DNA of 11,414 bases from Rubrobacter sp. (lineage in GTDB: Bacteria; Actinomycetota; Rubrobacteria; Rubrobacterales; Rubrobacteraceae), in assembly GCA_013815485.1 (NCBI GenBank), contig JACDGB010000022.1, forward strand, positions 1-11,414. The letters are read 5' to 3'. Made by a program: the position numbers and the translations under genes. Position 1 is the stretch's first letter; the number at the start of each line of letters is the position of its first letter. Of the stretch, positions 1-5,987 are shown piece by piece. A model generated the notes under the pieces. It did no database searches and was not told the origin of the DNA. It was given only the letters and a program-made list of their open reading frames with translations.

Positions 1-357
1 CCAGGACCGGAGGCCACCGTTTTTGCGGGCGGTGAGGGCTACCAGTATCAGGGACGCCACTATCAGAAGCGCCATCTCGGAGGCGAAGCGTCCTGCGAAG
101 CCAGACGCGGTAGTGGAGAGGAGGGCTGGGGGGACGAACGTCACGAAGCTGCCGGGCGGGTACTCGATGAAGAAGTCGCGGTAGGGAATTTCGCCTCGTA
201 GCATGGCCTCGCCGGTGGCCCGGTATATCCGGAGGTCGTTCGAGCCCTCTACCTGGTCCGCCGCGAGGCCGGAGAATAGGGTCATCAGACCCAGATACAG
301 AGAGATGCCGAGAATCCCCAACGGCGTCCAGAACAGGGCAGCTTGAGTGAGTATCAA
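1..357 (-). CDS. Membrane glycosyltransferase-like protein, N-terminal part (runs off left edge)
   Basis: An open frame on the minus strand continues without a stop to the left edge. The visible product has a hydrophobic segment near its start (LILTQAALFWTPLGILGIS), then a soluble loop with RGEIPYRDFFIEYPPGSF-like sequence, then further hydrophobic segments. The PYRDF...EYPPGS pattern in the first extracytoplasmic loop is typical of GT-C polyprenyl-phosphate-dependent glycosyltransferases (GT39/GT87, DUF2029 type), where an acidic loop residue is catalytic. The start is uncertain: the best candidate is TTG at 357, because no ATG or GTG lies in frame between it and the end of the preceding gene, and the ribosome binding site is weak. 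It follows the PhoU/RCK_C gene by about 30 bases on the same strand, so co-transcription is possible. Which glycan or lipid it would act on cannot be said from this fragment. Confidence 0.6.
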   Translation of the reverse strand, partial: MILTQAALFWTPLGILGISLYLGLMTLFSGLAADQVEGSNDLRIYRATGEAMLRGEIPYRDFFIEYPPGSFVTFVPPALLSTTASGFAGRFASEMALLIVASLILVALTARKNGGLRSW

Positions 358-386
358 CGGACGGGACTTCTGAGCTTTGCCCTGGA

Positions 387-1583
387 TTATCCCTCCAGCT
401 CTTCCAGTTCGTGGCCGAAGAGCGCGGCGAGGGGTTCGAGGCCCTCGGGGACGCCGGTGGCTAGCAGCGAGTCTTCGCCGCGCAGGACGTAGGAGTCTCG
501 GGGCCGGTACGTCCAGCGTCCGCCGCGGTTGACGGCGAGTGCGTACATGCCGGTCTCGGTCTCCAGTTGCAGGGCTTCGAGGGACTTGCCGTCGGCGGGG
601 GAGCCTGGGGAGACGGTGAGCTTTAGCACGATCTCATCCGACTCTCCGACGGCGGCGGAGAGGACAGGGTGTACTTCTTCGCCTTTCTCCACCATCCAGA
701 CCATCTCCATTGCGCAGTCGGTTATGGTTTCGGAGGCGGTTGCGAGGTGCAGCATTCCGCGGAGGCGGGATGAGTCCTCGATGTGGCGGGCGGCCAAGAG
801 GATCCAACGTTCCAGCCGGTAGCGCATCTCGTCCATCTCGTTCTCGATGGAGACGACCTCGCGGGCGAGCCCGGCGTCGTGGTAGAGCAGCGCCGAGTAC
901 GCGAGCCCGACCGCCACCTCCGAGAGGTTCTTCATCTCGATGAGGATGTCCACCGCCCGTTCCAACTCAGAGAGCGGGCTATCTTCTCTTTCCGGCACCT
1001 CTGGCAGCGGACTCGCGCCTGCTAGCTCCCTCACTTCCGCGACGCCCTCGGGCGGACCTTGAAGGAAGAGCACGTCGCGCGCCCGCAGCACGTCCTCCGG
1101 TTCGGGATCGAAGTTCCATTCTTCATCCGAGCGGATGGCGATGGGACGCATCCCGGTTTCGACGGGCAGATCCACCTCGCCCAGGGATCGGCCATCGAGG
1201 GCGCTGTCGGCGTGGATGCGGACTCGGGAGGGGATTTCCTCTGCCTCCGGGATGTCCTGCAAAAGCTCCGTCGGCACGCCGAGCCTTTTCACCACGATCT
1301 TGGCGATGTCGTTGGCGGCGTTGCCGATCTTCTCTATATCCTGCACGACCTGCAAGATGCCGGCCATCTGCTCGGAGTCGGCGGGGCTTCGGGCCGCGAG
1401 GATCGCCAGTGTCCGCATGTCGAAGACGAGCGAGTTGAGGCGGTCCTCCAGTCGAAATACCTCTTCGGAGATGTCTTCGGAGTTGTAGAAGATGGCCGCG
1501 TAGGCGAGGTCCACCATGAGTTCGGAGGTATCTTTCGCCTCGGCGAGCATGTCCTTGAGGTTTCTCGGTCGCGTATCTCGCAT
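387..1583 (-). CDS. Tandem PhoU/RCK_C (TrkA-C) regulatory protein
   Basis: The 398-residue soluble product is an internal duplication. Residues about 9-100 form a helical PhoU-like unit and 119-188 an RCK_C (TrkA C-terminal) unit; 204-302 and 317-390 repeat the pair. The two RCK_C units share the pattern DG(R/K)SL...L..ETGM...A(I/V)...W...P...VLR..D.LL..G.PEG. It has no Rossmann (RCK_N) nucleotide-binding domain and no membrane segments. The family corresponds to the PhoU plus TrkA-C proteins (COG3273 type) that sit beside MgtE-like permeases (COG1824 type), mainly in archaea. The ATG at 1583 lies 4 bases after the stop of the permease gene, so the two are translationally coupled. RCK_C domains in potassium transporters bind small ligands, including c-di-AMP in some cases; a gating or sensing role for the permease is inferred here. 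The ligand is unknown. Confidence 0.85.
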   Translation of the reverse strand: MRDTRPRNLKDMLAEAKDTSELMVDLAYAAIFYNSEDISEEVFRLEDRLNSLVFDMRTLAILAARSPADSEQMAGILQVVQDIEKIGNAANDIAKIVVKRLGVPTELLQDIPEAEEIPSRVRIHADSALDGRSLGEVDLPVETGMRPIAIRSDEEWNFDPEPEDVLRARDVLFLQGPPEGVAEVRELAGASPLPEVPEREDSPLSELERAVDILIEMKNLSEVAVGLAYSALLYHDAGLAREVVSIENEMDEMRYRLERWILLAARHIEDSSRLRGMLHLATASETITDCAMEMVWMVEKGEEVHPVLSAAVGESDEIVLKLTVSPGSPADGKSLEALQLETETGMYALAVNRGGRWTYRPRDSYVLRGEDSLLATGVPEGLEPLAALFGHELEELEG

Positions 1584-1587
1584 GTCC

Positions 1588-2913
1588 CTACCCCGTCAGA
1601 TCGAAGATGTTCAACGCAATTATAAGGCTCATGAAACCGAGCAAGTCCACCGTCGCCGTGATGATCGGAATTCCGTACGTGTCGGGGTCGAGCCCGAACC
1701 GGTAGCTGACCGTCGAGCCGTAGTACGCCGCGAACACGGCCGCCGTCGTCGCCAAGAGCCCCGCGAGCGCGCTGACGCCAAGCATCGTCAGAAATCCAGG
1801 GCTGAGGGTGCTTGCCCCCAACCCGAGCGACTCCAGCAAGCCGGGGTTCAATTGTCCCAGACCGACCGCCAGCCAGTGTGATGCTCCCCCGATGAACAGG
1901 TAAACCCCGATCGCGAATATATACGTCAGCGTGAAGTCCCTGAACGCCCCCGGCTCGGGAATGCCGCGCGGCGCGAGAAGACCCAGATGCACCTTCGAGG
2001 ACAGCCGGCTGGATAGGATGCCACCCAAAGCCCCACCCTCTTGCAAGAAAGCGGGCAGCAGAATGAACAGGGCCGGCAGCGTCACGAAGACCTCCTTGCG
2101 GTCTTCCAGGGCGAGGCCGACCAGAATCATTACCGTCCCGGTCAATGCCAAAAGCGGCAAACTCTCCGCCAATATGCGCCGCAGGTTCGCCACCCCGAGC
2201 CGAAAACCCAGGACGGCGGTGGCGACCGAAACCAGGATCAAGACGACCGCCAGCCCATCCGAGAAGATGGGGATGCCTATGAGATACGTCGTCAGGACGA
2301 GCGCGGGGAGGGTGAGGATGTCGCCCGCGGCGGTGAGCATGGGGGCGGCGATGTTGTCCATGTCCCAGCCTCGGGCGACGGAGAGGCGGGCCACGACGAC
2401 GGTGATGCCGAGCAAAAGCACCCCGGCCAGGATGCCGCCGACCGTGGAGATCACCACGTAATCGAAGACGGATAGCTCCGTCGGGACGCCGAGCACGCCG
2501 CACAAAAAGCGGGCCAGAAACGCCAGGAATACCCCGGAGACGAGCGAAAGCACGACGGCGGCTTGCGCGTTCTCCGCCAGGACGCCGCGGCGCAAATTCA
2601 GGCTGAAGAGGCCGGTTTGGATGGAGGTTGAGAGGCGGCTACCCATCGCGCCGAAGATAGCGCCGCGCATTCCGATGGCGGCGGGGATCAGGACCGCAAG
2701 CCCGATCAACTCCTCCAGCGTACCCGAAATGCTCGCCAGCACGAGACCGGCGACCAACTCCCCGACCGAGGACAGGAACAACGCCGCGAACCCCTGCCGC
2801 AGCGACTCCTTTTCCTCCGAGAGATACCCGTACACCTTCGGTCGGATGCGCGAACGCCGCCGGAGCCTCTCGCGCACGGCCTCTCGCTTCCCGATTCTCT
2901 CCTTCTCGGACAC
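1588..2913 (-). CDS. MgtE/SLC41-like divalent cation permease with two fused MgtE membrane domains
   Basis: The 441-residue product has a basic cytoplasmic N-terminus (residues 1-40) and then about ten hydrophobic segments arranged as two MgtE-like halves. Half 1 has LIPAAIGMRGAIFGAMGSRL (about 75-94) and PMLTAAGDIL with D198; half 2 has LLPAFLQEGGALGGILSSRL (about 285-304) and PIITATVDLLGF with D423. These match the two signatures of MgtE membrane domains, the second carrying the Asp that lines the Mg2+ pore in characterised MgtE. The N domain and CBS pair that sense Mg2+ in classical MgtE are missing, as in SLC41 and COG1824-type proteins. It probably moves Mg2+ or another divalent cation; direction and ion are inferred. 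The start is a GTG with no Shine-Dalgarno sequence, placed 6 bases after a -10 box. It is the first gene of the operon with the PhoU/RCK_C gene. Confidence 0.88.
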   Translation of the reverse strand: MSEKERIGKREAVRERLRRRSRIRPKVYGYLSEEKESLRQGFAALFLSSVGELVAGLVLASISGTLEELIGLAVLIPAAIGMRGAIFGAMGSRLSTSIQTGLFSLNLRRGVLAENAQAAVVLSLVSGVFLAFLARFLCGVLGVPTELSVFDYVVISTVGGILAGVLLLGITVVVARLSVARGWDMDNIAAPMLTAAGDILTLPALVLTTYLIGIPIFSDGLAVVLILVSVATAVLGFRLGVANLRRILAESLPLLALTGTVMILVGLALEDRKEVFVTLPALFILLPAFLQEGGALGGILSSRLSSKVHLGLLAPRGIPEPGAFRDFTLTYIFAIGVYLFIGGASHWLAVGLGQLNPGLLESLGLGASTLSPGFLTMLGVSALAGLLATTAAVFAAYYGSTVSYRFGLDPDTYGIPIITATVDLLGFMSLIIALNIFDLTG

Positions 2914-2948
2914 GCCGAATGTATAGCCGGTCGCGGTAAAGATGTAAA
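2914..2948 (-). promoter_or_regulatory. Promoter of the MgtE-like permease, probably leaderless
   Basis: Read on the minus strand, TTTACA (2948-2943) and TATACA (2925-2920) are separated by exactly 17 bases, a good housekeeping sigma-factor match. Only six bases (TTCGGC) separate the -10 box from the GTG start at 2913, so transcription should begin at or next to the first base of the start codon. No Shine-Dalgarno sequence is present. Leaderless GTG/ATG messages are common in actinobacteria. Confidence 0.6.
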
Positions 2949-3006
2949 GTACGGGAGTCGTGAGTCGAAAAGGAAAACACGACTTGCGATCTCACGACTC
3001 CCGTAC
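2949..3006. repeat. Perfect 16-bp inverted repeat upstream of the permease promoter
   Basis: GTACGGGAGTCGTGAG at 2949-2964 and its exact reverse complement at 2991-3006 enclose a 26-base spacer. It sits between the end of the doxX gene (stop at 3054) and the permease promoter, and its inner edge touches the -35 box. No T-tract follows the right arm in either direction except the -35 region, so it is not a standard intrinsic terminator. It could be an operator, an mRNA 3' end structure for the doxX operon, or a dispersed repeat. Confidence 0.8.
2958..2990 (+). repeat. Dispersed hairpin element, copy A
   Basis: TCGTGAGTCG, an A-rich stretch of 10 bases, then CACGACT, TG and CGAT. The same order is found on the minus strand of 9866-9899 with an 11-base A-rich stretch and CA in place of TG. 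As plus-strand RNA the arms 2958-2967 and 2980-2989 still pair over ten positions, with U-G and G-U wobbles at the changed bases. Its left arm overlaps the left arm of the larger inverted repeat, so the two folds exclude each other. Confidence 0.6.
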
Positions 3007-3053
3007 AGGACAAGGCGCGAAGTCTTCGACCAGACCCCGTACTGTTTAGCTTG

Positions 3054-3599
3054 CTACGCTCCGGGCTCGCCTTTGCTTTCTTCGCCGGCTGGCTCCTGGT
3101 CGGTTTGATCCTCGGGTCCGTAGACCACGGAGAGGACCACCGCGACGAGGGCGAGGAAGGAGATCCAGGCCGGGACCCGCAGGCCGAGTACCCGGTCAAG
3201 CGAATATTTGCCGGGGCCGCCAAGCATGAGGGCCGTGGCGGCGGCGATGTTGGTGACGGGGAACTCTGCCCCGCCCTCGGTCACCCAGATCGGCTGTCCT
3301 CCGTGGACCGTCTTTGCCGCCATCGCCATCGCCGCGATGACCCCGATGGGACCCAGTGGGTTGAGCAACCCGAGCGCCGTGAGCGCGCCGCCGCCGAACT
3401 CGGAGACGCCGCCCATGACGGCCCACGGACGCGGGGGCTTCAAACCCTGCGACTCGACCATCGCCTCGGTGCCCTCCATGCCAGGCCCACCGAAGGACCC
3501 GAACAGCTTCTGCGCTCCGTGGCCCGCCATGAAACCACCGAGCACCAGACGAAGCATCAACGTCGCCAGACTGCTCAAGTGGTCCTCTTCCTTGCCCAT
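3054..3599 (-). CDS. DoxX family membrane protein (first of two in the window)
   Basis: From the ATG at 3599 the product has 181 residues with about four membrane segments: LATLMLRLVLGGFMAGHGAQ near the N-terminus, then a middle pair around GGGALTALGLLNPLGPIGVI and TNIAAATALMLGGPG, and a last one at ISFLALVAVVLSVVYG, ended by an acidic tail. The R-x-x-x-G-x-x-F-x-x-x-G-x-x-K pattern in the first helix is typical of DoxX. GAGGGAGG ends four bases before this ATG; a longer form from GTG at 3626 is possible but puts the strong ribosome binding site inside the gene. It is the last gene of tetR-dioxygenase-doxX, 69 bases after the dioxygenase stop. DoxX proteins such as CatD and MhqP accompany ring-cleaving dioxygenases in electrophile and quinone resistance; a direct biochemical activity is not established. 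Confidence 0.85.
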   Translation of the reverse strand: MGKEEDHLSSLATLMLRLVLGGFMAGHGAQKLFGSFGGPGMEGTEAMVESQGLKPPRPWAVMGGVSEFGGGALTALGLLNPLGPIGVIAAMAMAAKTVHGGQPIWVTEGGAEFPVTNIAAATALMLGGPGKYSLDRVLGLRVPAWISFLALVAVVLSVVYGPEDQTDQEPAGEESKGEPGA

Positions 3600-3668
3600 C
3601 CAGCCTCCCTCTCTATCGTTCGACACAAACTATTCGTGACGGCCTGAATACCCGTTGTGGCTCCGGTC

Positions 3669-4649
3669 TTAACTTGTGGCGGCGCTTCTCCCGGATGGGA
3701 CCGGCTTCAATCCGGCCTCTATCTCCGCTCGGCGATCTTCGAGGAACGGCGGCAGGGAGAGCCGCTCGCCGAGGTGTTCGGCGTCCTCATCGGTGGCGAA
3801 GCCGGGGCCGTCCGTGGCGATCTCGAACAAGATGCCGCCCGGCTCCCTGAAGTAGATGGACCGGAAGTAGAATCGGTCTATGACCGGCGTCGCGCCGAGG
3901 CCGTGCGCCCGCAGCTTCTTCCCCCATGCGGCGTGCTCCTCATCATCCGGCGCCCGGAAGGCGACGTGATGCACCCCGCCACGTCCCAGGTGTGCATCCG
4001 GGGCGTCCGGCCGCTCCACGACCTGCACTTCGGCCCCCGGTCCTCCCGGCCCGACCTCGAATACGGCAACCCGGCCACCGTCCTCCGCGCGCCCATCCAT
4101 CCGCAGGAAGCCGAGCGCCTCGGTGAGTACCCAAGCGGTTGGCTCCAGCTCCCGCACGGTCAACTCGACGGCTCCGAGGCCCGTTATTCCGCTCTCACGG
4201 GGCACGTCACTACCGTCCCAGGGCGTGCCGGATGGGACGCCATCTTCTCCATCGGCGAGGAGGCGGAGACGCTGACCTTCTGGGTCCGTGAACGGGAGGG
4301 TGGGGCGTCCGTCATGGTCTTCTATATCGCCGTGGTCCACTCCGATGTCAGTGAAACGCCGCGTCCACCAATCCAGCGCGGCCCGGTCGGGGACTCGGAG
4401 GACGGTCTCGGAGACCTCACCGGCTCCGGGGTGGTTGGGCGCGATCCTGAACTGCGGCCAGTCGAAGAAGGTGACTTCGGTCCCCGGATTCCCGAGTTCG
4501 TCGCCGTAGAAGAGATGATAGGCGGATGTATCGTCCTGGTTTACGGTCTTCTTGACGAGACGCATCCCGAGCGCCTGCGTGTAGAAAGCGACGTTGGCCG
4601 CGGCCTCCGTGGTGACCGCCGTGACGTGATGTATGCCTCCGAGCTGCAT
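3669..4649 (-). CDS. Ring-cleaving dioxygenase, vicinal-oxygen-chelate (glyoxalase) family, MhqO/CatE-like
   Basis: The 326-residue product contains two VOC modules, about 4-130 and 155-280. It begins with GGIHHVTAVT, and the second module has GGVHHVAF and, near its end, FREPGGILFEIATD. H8, H228 and E276 fit the two-His-one-carboxylate metal site of extradiol dioxygenases, and the YFRSIYFREPGG segment is characteristic of the MhqO branch. The length is usual for this branch. The expected reaction is oxygen-dependent cleavage of a catechol or hydroquinone-type ring in the cytoplasm; the exact substrate cannot be read from the sequence. AAGGAGGA lies 5 bases before the ATG, and the gene starts 19 bases after the tetR stop, so it is in the same operon. 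The tetR-dioxygenase-doxX order resembles the catDE and mhqNOP arrangements of Bacillus subtilis. Confidence 0.85.
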   Translation of the reverse strand: MQLGGIHHVTAVTTEAAANVAFYTQALGMRLVKKTVNQDDTSAYHLFYGDELGNPGTEVTFFDWPQFRIAPNHPGAGEVSETVLRVPDRAALDWWTRRFTDIGVDHGDIEDHDGRPTLPFTDPEGQRLRLLADGEDGVPSGTPWDGSDVPRESGITGLGAVELTVRELEPTAWVLTEALGFLRMDGRAEDGGRVAVFEVGPGGPGAEVQVVERPDAPDAHLGRGGVHHVAFRAPDDEEHAAWGKKLRAHGLGATPVIDRFYFRSIYFREPGGILFEIATDGPGFATDEDAEHLGERLSLPPFLEDRRAEIEAGLKPVPSGRSAATS

Positions 4650-4668
4650 GTGTTCCTCCTTGTCGTTG

Positions 4669-5331
4669 TCAGTTACTTTGCGCGCCCGGCGCGAGGGAGC
4701 GAAGCCCGGCGCTGATGCGTTCGACCGGTATCTCTTGAACGCGGCGTTGGTAGTAGAAGAAGTCCACGTCGAGCGGGGCGAGGATGGCCGCCGCGATGTA
4801 CTCGATGTCCAGGCCGTGGTCTATCTCTCCGTCGCGCCTGGCCTCCCGCAAGAGGCCGAGTATGGTCCATCGCCGCCAATCGAAAGCGGGATGGGCGTAG
4901 CGGGAGATCCTATCCTCCCCGCACAGAGGCTCGTTGCCACCATAGAGCAGGTCGAGGTTGTCTTCGGTGAAATGCACGAGCCCATCTAGGAAACGGTCGA
5001 GCTTCTCCATCGGCCCCATGCCAGGCGAGGCAAGCGTCTCCATCGTCTCTTGCTGGAACTCCCGCGTAGGCGCATCCAGGAGCGCCTGGCACAGCAAACC
5101 CTTGTGCGGAAAACGGCGGTAGAGCGTGCCCTTCCCAACCCCAGCCGCCCGCGCCACCTGCTCCATGGTGACGCTCGTGACGCCACGTTCCTCGAACAAC
5201 GCCCGCGCCGCCTCCACGATGGCCCGCCGGTTGCGCGCCGCGTCCCGCCTCTCCGGCCCGGATGCCGCCCCCCGGCCCAGATGGTCCAGGTTCCATCGCT
5301 CTTCTTTGCGTTTTATCTCTATCGGTTCCAT
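4669..5331 (-). CDS. TetR/AcrR family transcriptional regulator
   Basis: From the ATG at 5331 the product has 220 residues. A variable charged N-terminus (1-30) is followed by the TetR DNA-binding domain: RRAIVEAARALFEERG (35-50), then TMEQVARAAGVGKGTLYRRF (55-74) as the helix-turn-helix and its recognition helix. The remainder is an all-helical ligand-binding and dimer domain. GGGAG at 5344-5340 lies eight bases ahead of the ATG, which I prefer over an upstream TTG at 5346 that would use the Shine-Dalgarno sequence as coding. It heads the operon with the dioxygenase and doxX and is divergent from the small ORF-doxX-nmrA operon. Overlapping divergent promoters between them suggest that it represses both and itself. 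The inducer is probably an aromatic or quinone compound, by context only. Confidence 0.88.
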   Translation of the reverse strand: MEPIEIKRKEERWNLDHLGRGAASGPERRDAARNRRAIVEAARALFEERGVTSVTMEQVARAAGVGKGTLYRRFPHKGLLCQALLDAPTREFQQETMETLASPGMGPMEKLDRFLDGLVHFTEDNLDLLYGGNEPLCGEDRISRYAHPAFDWRRWTILGLLREARRDGEIDHGLDIEYIAAAILAPLDVDFFYYQRRVQEIPVERISAGLRSLAPGAQSN

Positions 5332-5350
5332 CCTCACGACTCCCAAAAAC

Positions 5351-5379
5351 TTGACACCAGAAGTCTACCGCGTTACCCT
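5351..5379 (+). promoter_or_regulatory. Promoter of the small ORF-doxX operon
   Basis: A perfect -35 TTGACA (5351-5356) and a weaker -10 TACCCT (5374-5379) are 17 bases apart, giving a leader of about 40 bases before the ATG at 5426. An inverted pair AAGTC (5361-5365) and GACTT (5382-5386) brackets the -10 box, a further AAGTC lies at 5399, and GGAC-gcaa-GTCC lies at 5393-5404. These are candidate regulator half-sites, but none is a strong palindrome. Confidence 0.5.
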
Positions 5380-5390
5380 CCGACTTTGAA
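5362..5390 (-). promoter_or_regulatory. Candidate promoter of tetR
   Basis: On the minus strand TTCAAA (5390-5385) and TAGACT (5367-5362) are 17 bases apart and would start transcription about 24 bases before the tetR ATG, leaving room for the GGGAG ribosome binding site. It lies face to face with, and overlaps, the plus-strand promoter, so a protein bound here would shut both. The match to consensus is only moderate. Confidence 0.35.
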
Positions 5391-5425
5391 GTGGACGCAA
5401 GTCCGTTTACGTGAAAGGAGCAACG

Positions 5426-5545
5426 ATGGCGGTGATCTACTACAGATTGACGGGCAATGTTCGTAGACTTGCCCGCATCGCGGCGCGTCAACAGGGACGG
5501 CGGATAGTCGAAAAGGCCGGGGCGCTCGCCCCGAGCCGGGTATAG
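5426..5545 (+). CDS. Small ORF, 39 residues, function unknown
   Basis: ATG at 5426 is preceded by AAGGAG (5415-5420) at ideal spacing, and the frame ends with TAG at 5543-5545, 17 bases before the doxX ATG, which has its own AAAAGGAG. The product starts MAVIYYRLTGNVRRLARIAA and continues with a basic stretch (RQQGRR) and a short C-terminus rich in Ala and Pro. The middle could form an amphipathic basic helix. I recognise no family. The position between a good promoter and doxX makes it either a real small protein or a translated leader that couples to doxX. Initiation signals are strong, but length is too short for coding statistics to help. Confidence 0.5.
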   Translation: MAVIYYRLTGNVRRLARIAARQQGRRIVEKAGALAPSRV

Positions 5546-5562
5546 AAAAGGAGAATCGAATA

Positions 5563-5949
5563 ATGGAAATACTGTTGCTTTTGGGCCGGATCGTCTTCGG
5601 CGGATACTTCATCATGGCCGGGTTCAACCACTTCGCCAACCTGAAGATGATGTCCGGGTACGCTGGATCCAAGAACGTCCCCGCACCTAGCCTCGCCGTC
5701 GGGGGAACCGGGGTCATGTTGATCCTGGGCGGGCTCTCCGTGGTGCTCGGGGTGTTGCCTGTACTGGGTCTGCTGATCCTGATCCTCTTCCTCATCCCCA
5801 CGACTTTGATGATGCACAACTACTGGACCATCGAGGATCCGGTCCAGCGCATGGGTGAACAGGTCAACTTTCTGAAGAACCTCGGGCTCGCGGGCGCGTC
5901 CCTGACCCTGATGCACGGCGCGGCGAACTGGCCGCTGTCGCTATTCTAG
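5563..5949 (+). CDS. DoxX family membrane protein (second of two)
   Basis: The 128-residue product is almost entirely four membrane segments: LLLLGRIVFGGYFIMAGFNH (about 4-23), AVGGTGVMLILGGLSVVLGV, LPVLGLLILILFLIPTTLMMH, and a C-terminal LGLAGASLTLMHGAA. The GR-x-x-x-GG-x-F-x-x-x-G-x-x-H pattern in helix 1 and the HNYW...DP...Q..FLKNLGLAGA segment are standard for short DoxX proteins. AAAAGGAG precedes the ATG. It lies on the opposite side of tetR from the longer DoxX gene and is first in line (after the small ORF) with the nmrA-type gene. The family acts in the cytoplasmic membrane and is linked with thiol-redox and electrophile resistance; a transport or quinone-handling role is not proven. 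Confidence 0.88.
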   Translation: MEILLLLGRIVFGGYFIMAGFNHFANLKMMSGYAGSKNVPAPSLAVGGTGVMLILGGLSVVLGVLPVLGLLILILFLIPTTLMMHNYWTIEDPVQRMGEQVNFLKNLGLAGASLTLMHGAANWPLSLF

Positions 5950-5965
5950 GATGATGATCGAGGGT

Positions 5966-5987
5966 GGTCCGGCTTGCAGGCCGGGCC
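5966..5987 (+). other. Stem-loop between doxX and the nmrA-type gene
   Basis: GGTCCGGC (5966-5973) and GCCGGGCC (5980-5987) pair over eight positions with one U-G wobble around a TTGCAG loop. A smaller CCGC...GCGG hairpin follows at 5989-6001. No T-tract follows, so this is more likely an mRNA processing or stability element, or a leaky stop, than an intrinsic terminator. Confidence 0.35.

Noticed and set aside
529..1625. Plus-strand open frames opposite the PhoU/RCK_C gene
   Set aside because: They are antisense shadows produced by high-GC third positions; the minus frame encodes recognisable repeated domains.
1931..2475. Plus-strand frames opposite the permease and the long overlapping minus frame 1334-2503
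   Set aside because: Arg/Pro/Gly-rich translations with no family character, in conflict with a membrane protein carrying conserved MgtE motifs.
2949..3006. Intrinsic terminator of the doxX operon
   Set aside because: The stem is long but no T-tract follows it in the direction of doxX transcription beyond TTTACA, which is better read as a -35 box.
2914..3053. Mg2+ riboswitch (M-box or ykoK type) ahead of the permease
   Set aside because: The promoter abuts the GTG, leaving no leader to hold an aptamer, and the inverted repeat lies upstream of the promoter.
3600..3626. GTG start at 3626 for the longer DoxX protein
   Set aside because: The strong GAGGGAGG site directly before ATG 3599 favours the shorter form; the extra residues are not DoxX-like. 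Not fully excluded.
3657..4715. A 352-codon plus-strand frame opposite the dioxygenase
   Set aside because: The minus frame has two VOC modules with metal-ligand residues; the plus frame looks like its complement and has no domain.
5332..5346. TTG start at 5346 for the TetR
   Set aside because: It would place the GGGAG ribosome binding site inside the coding sequence; ATG at 5331 has that site at good spacing.
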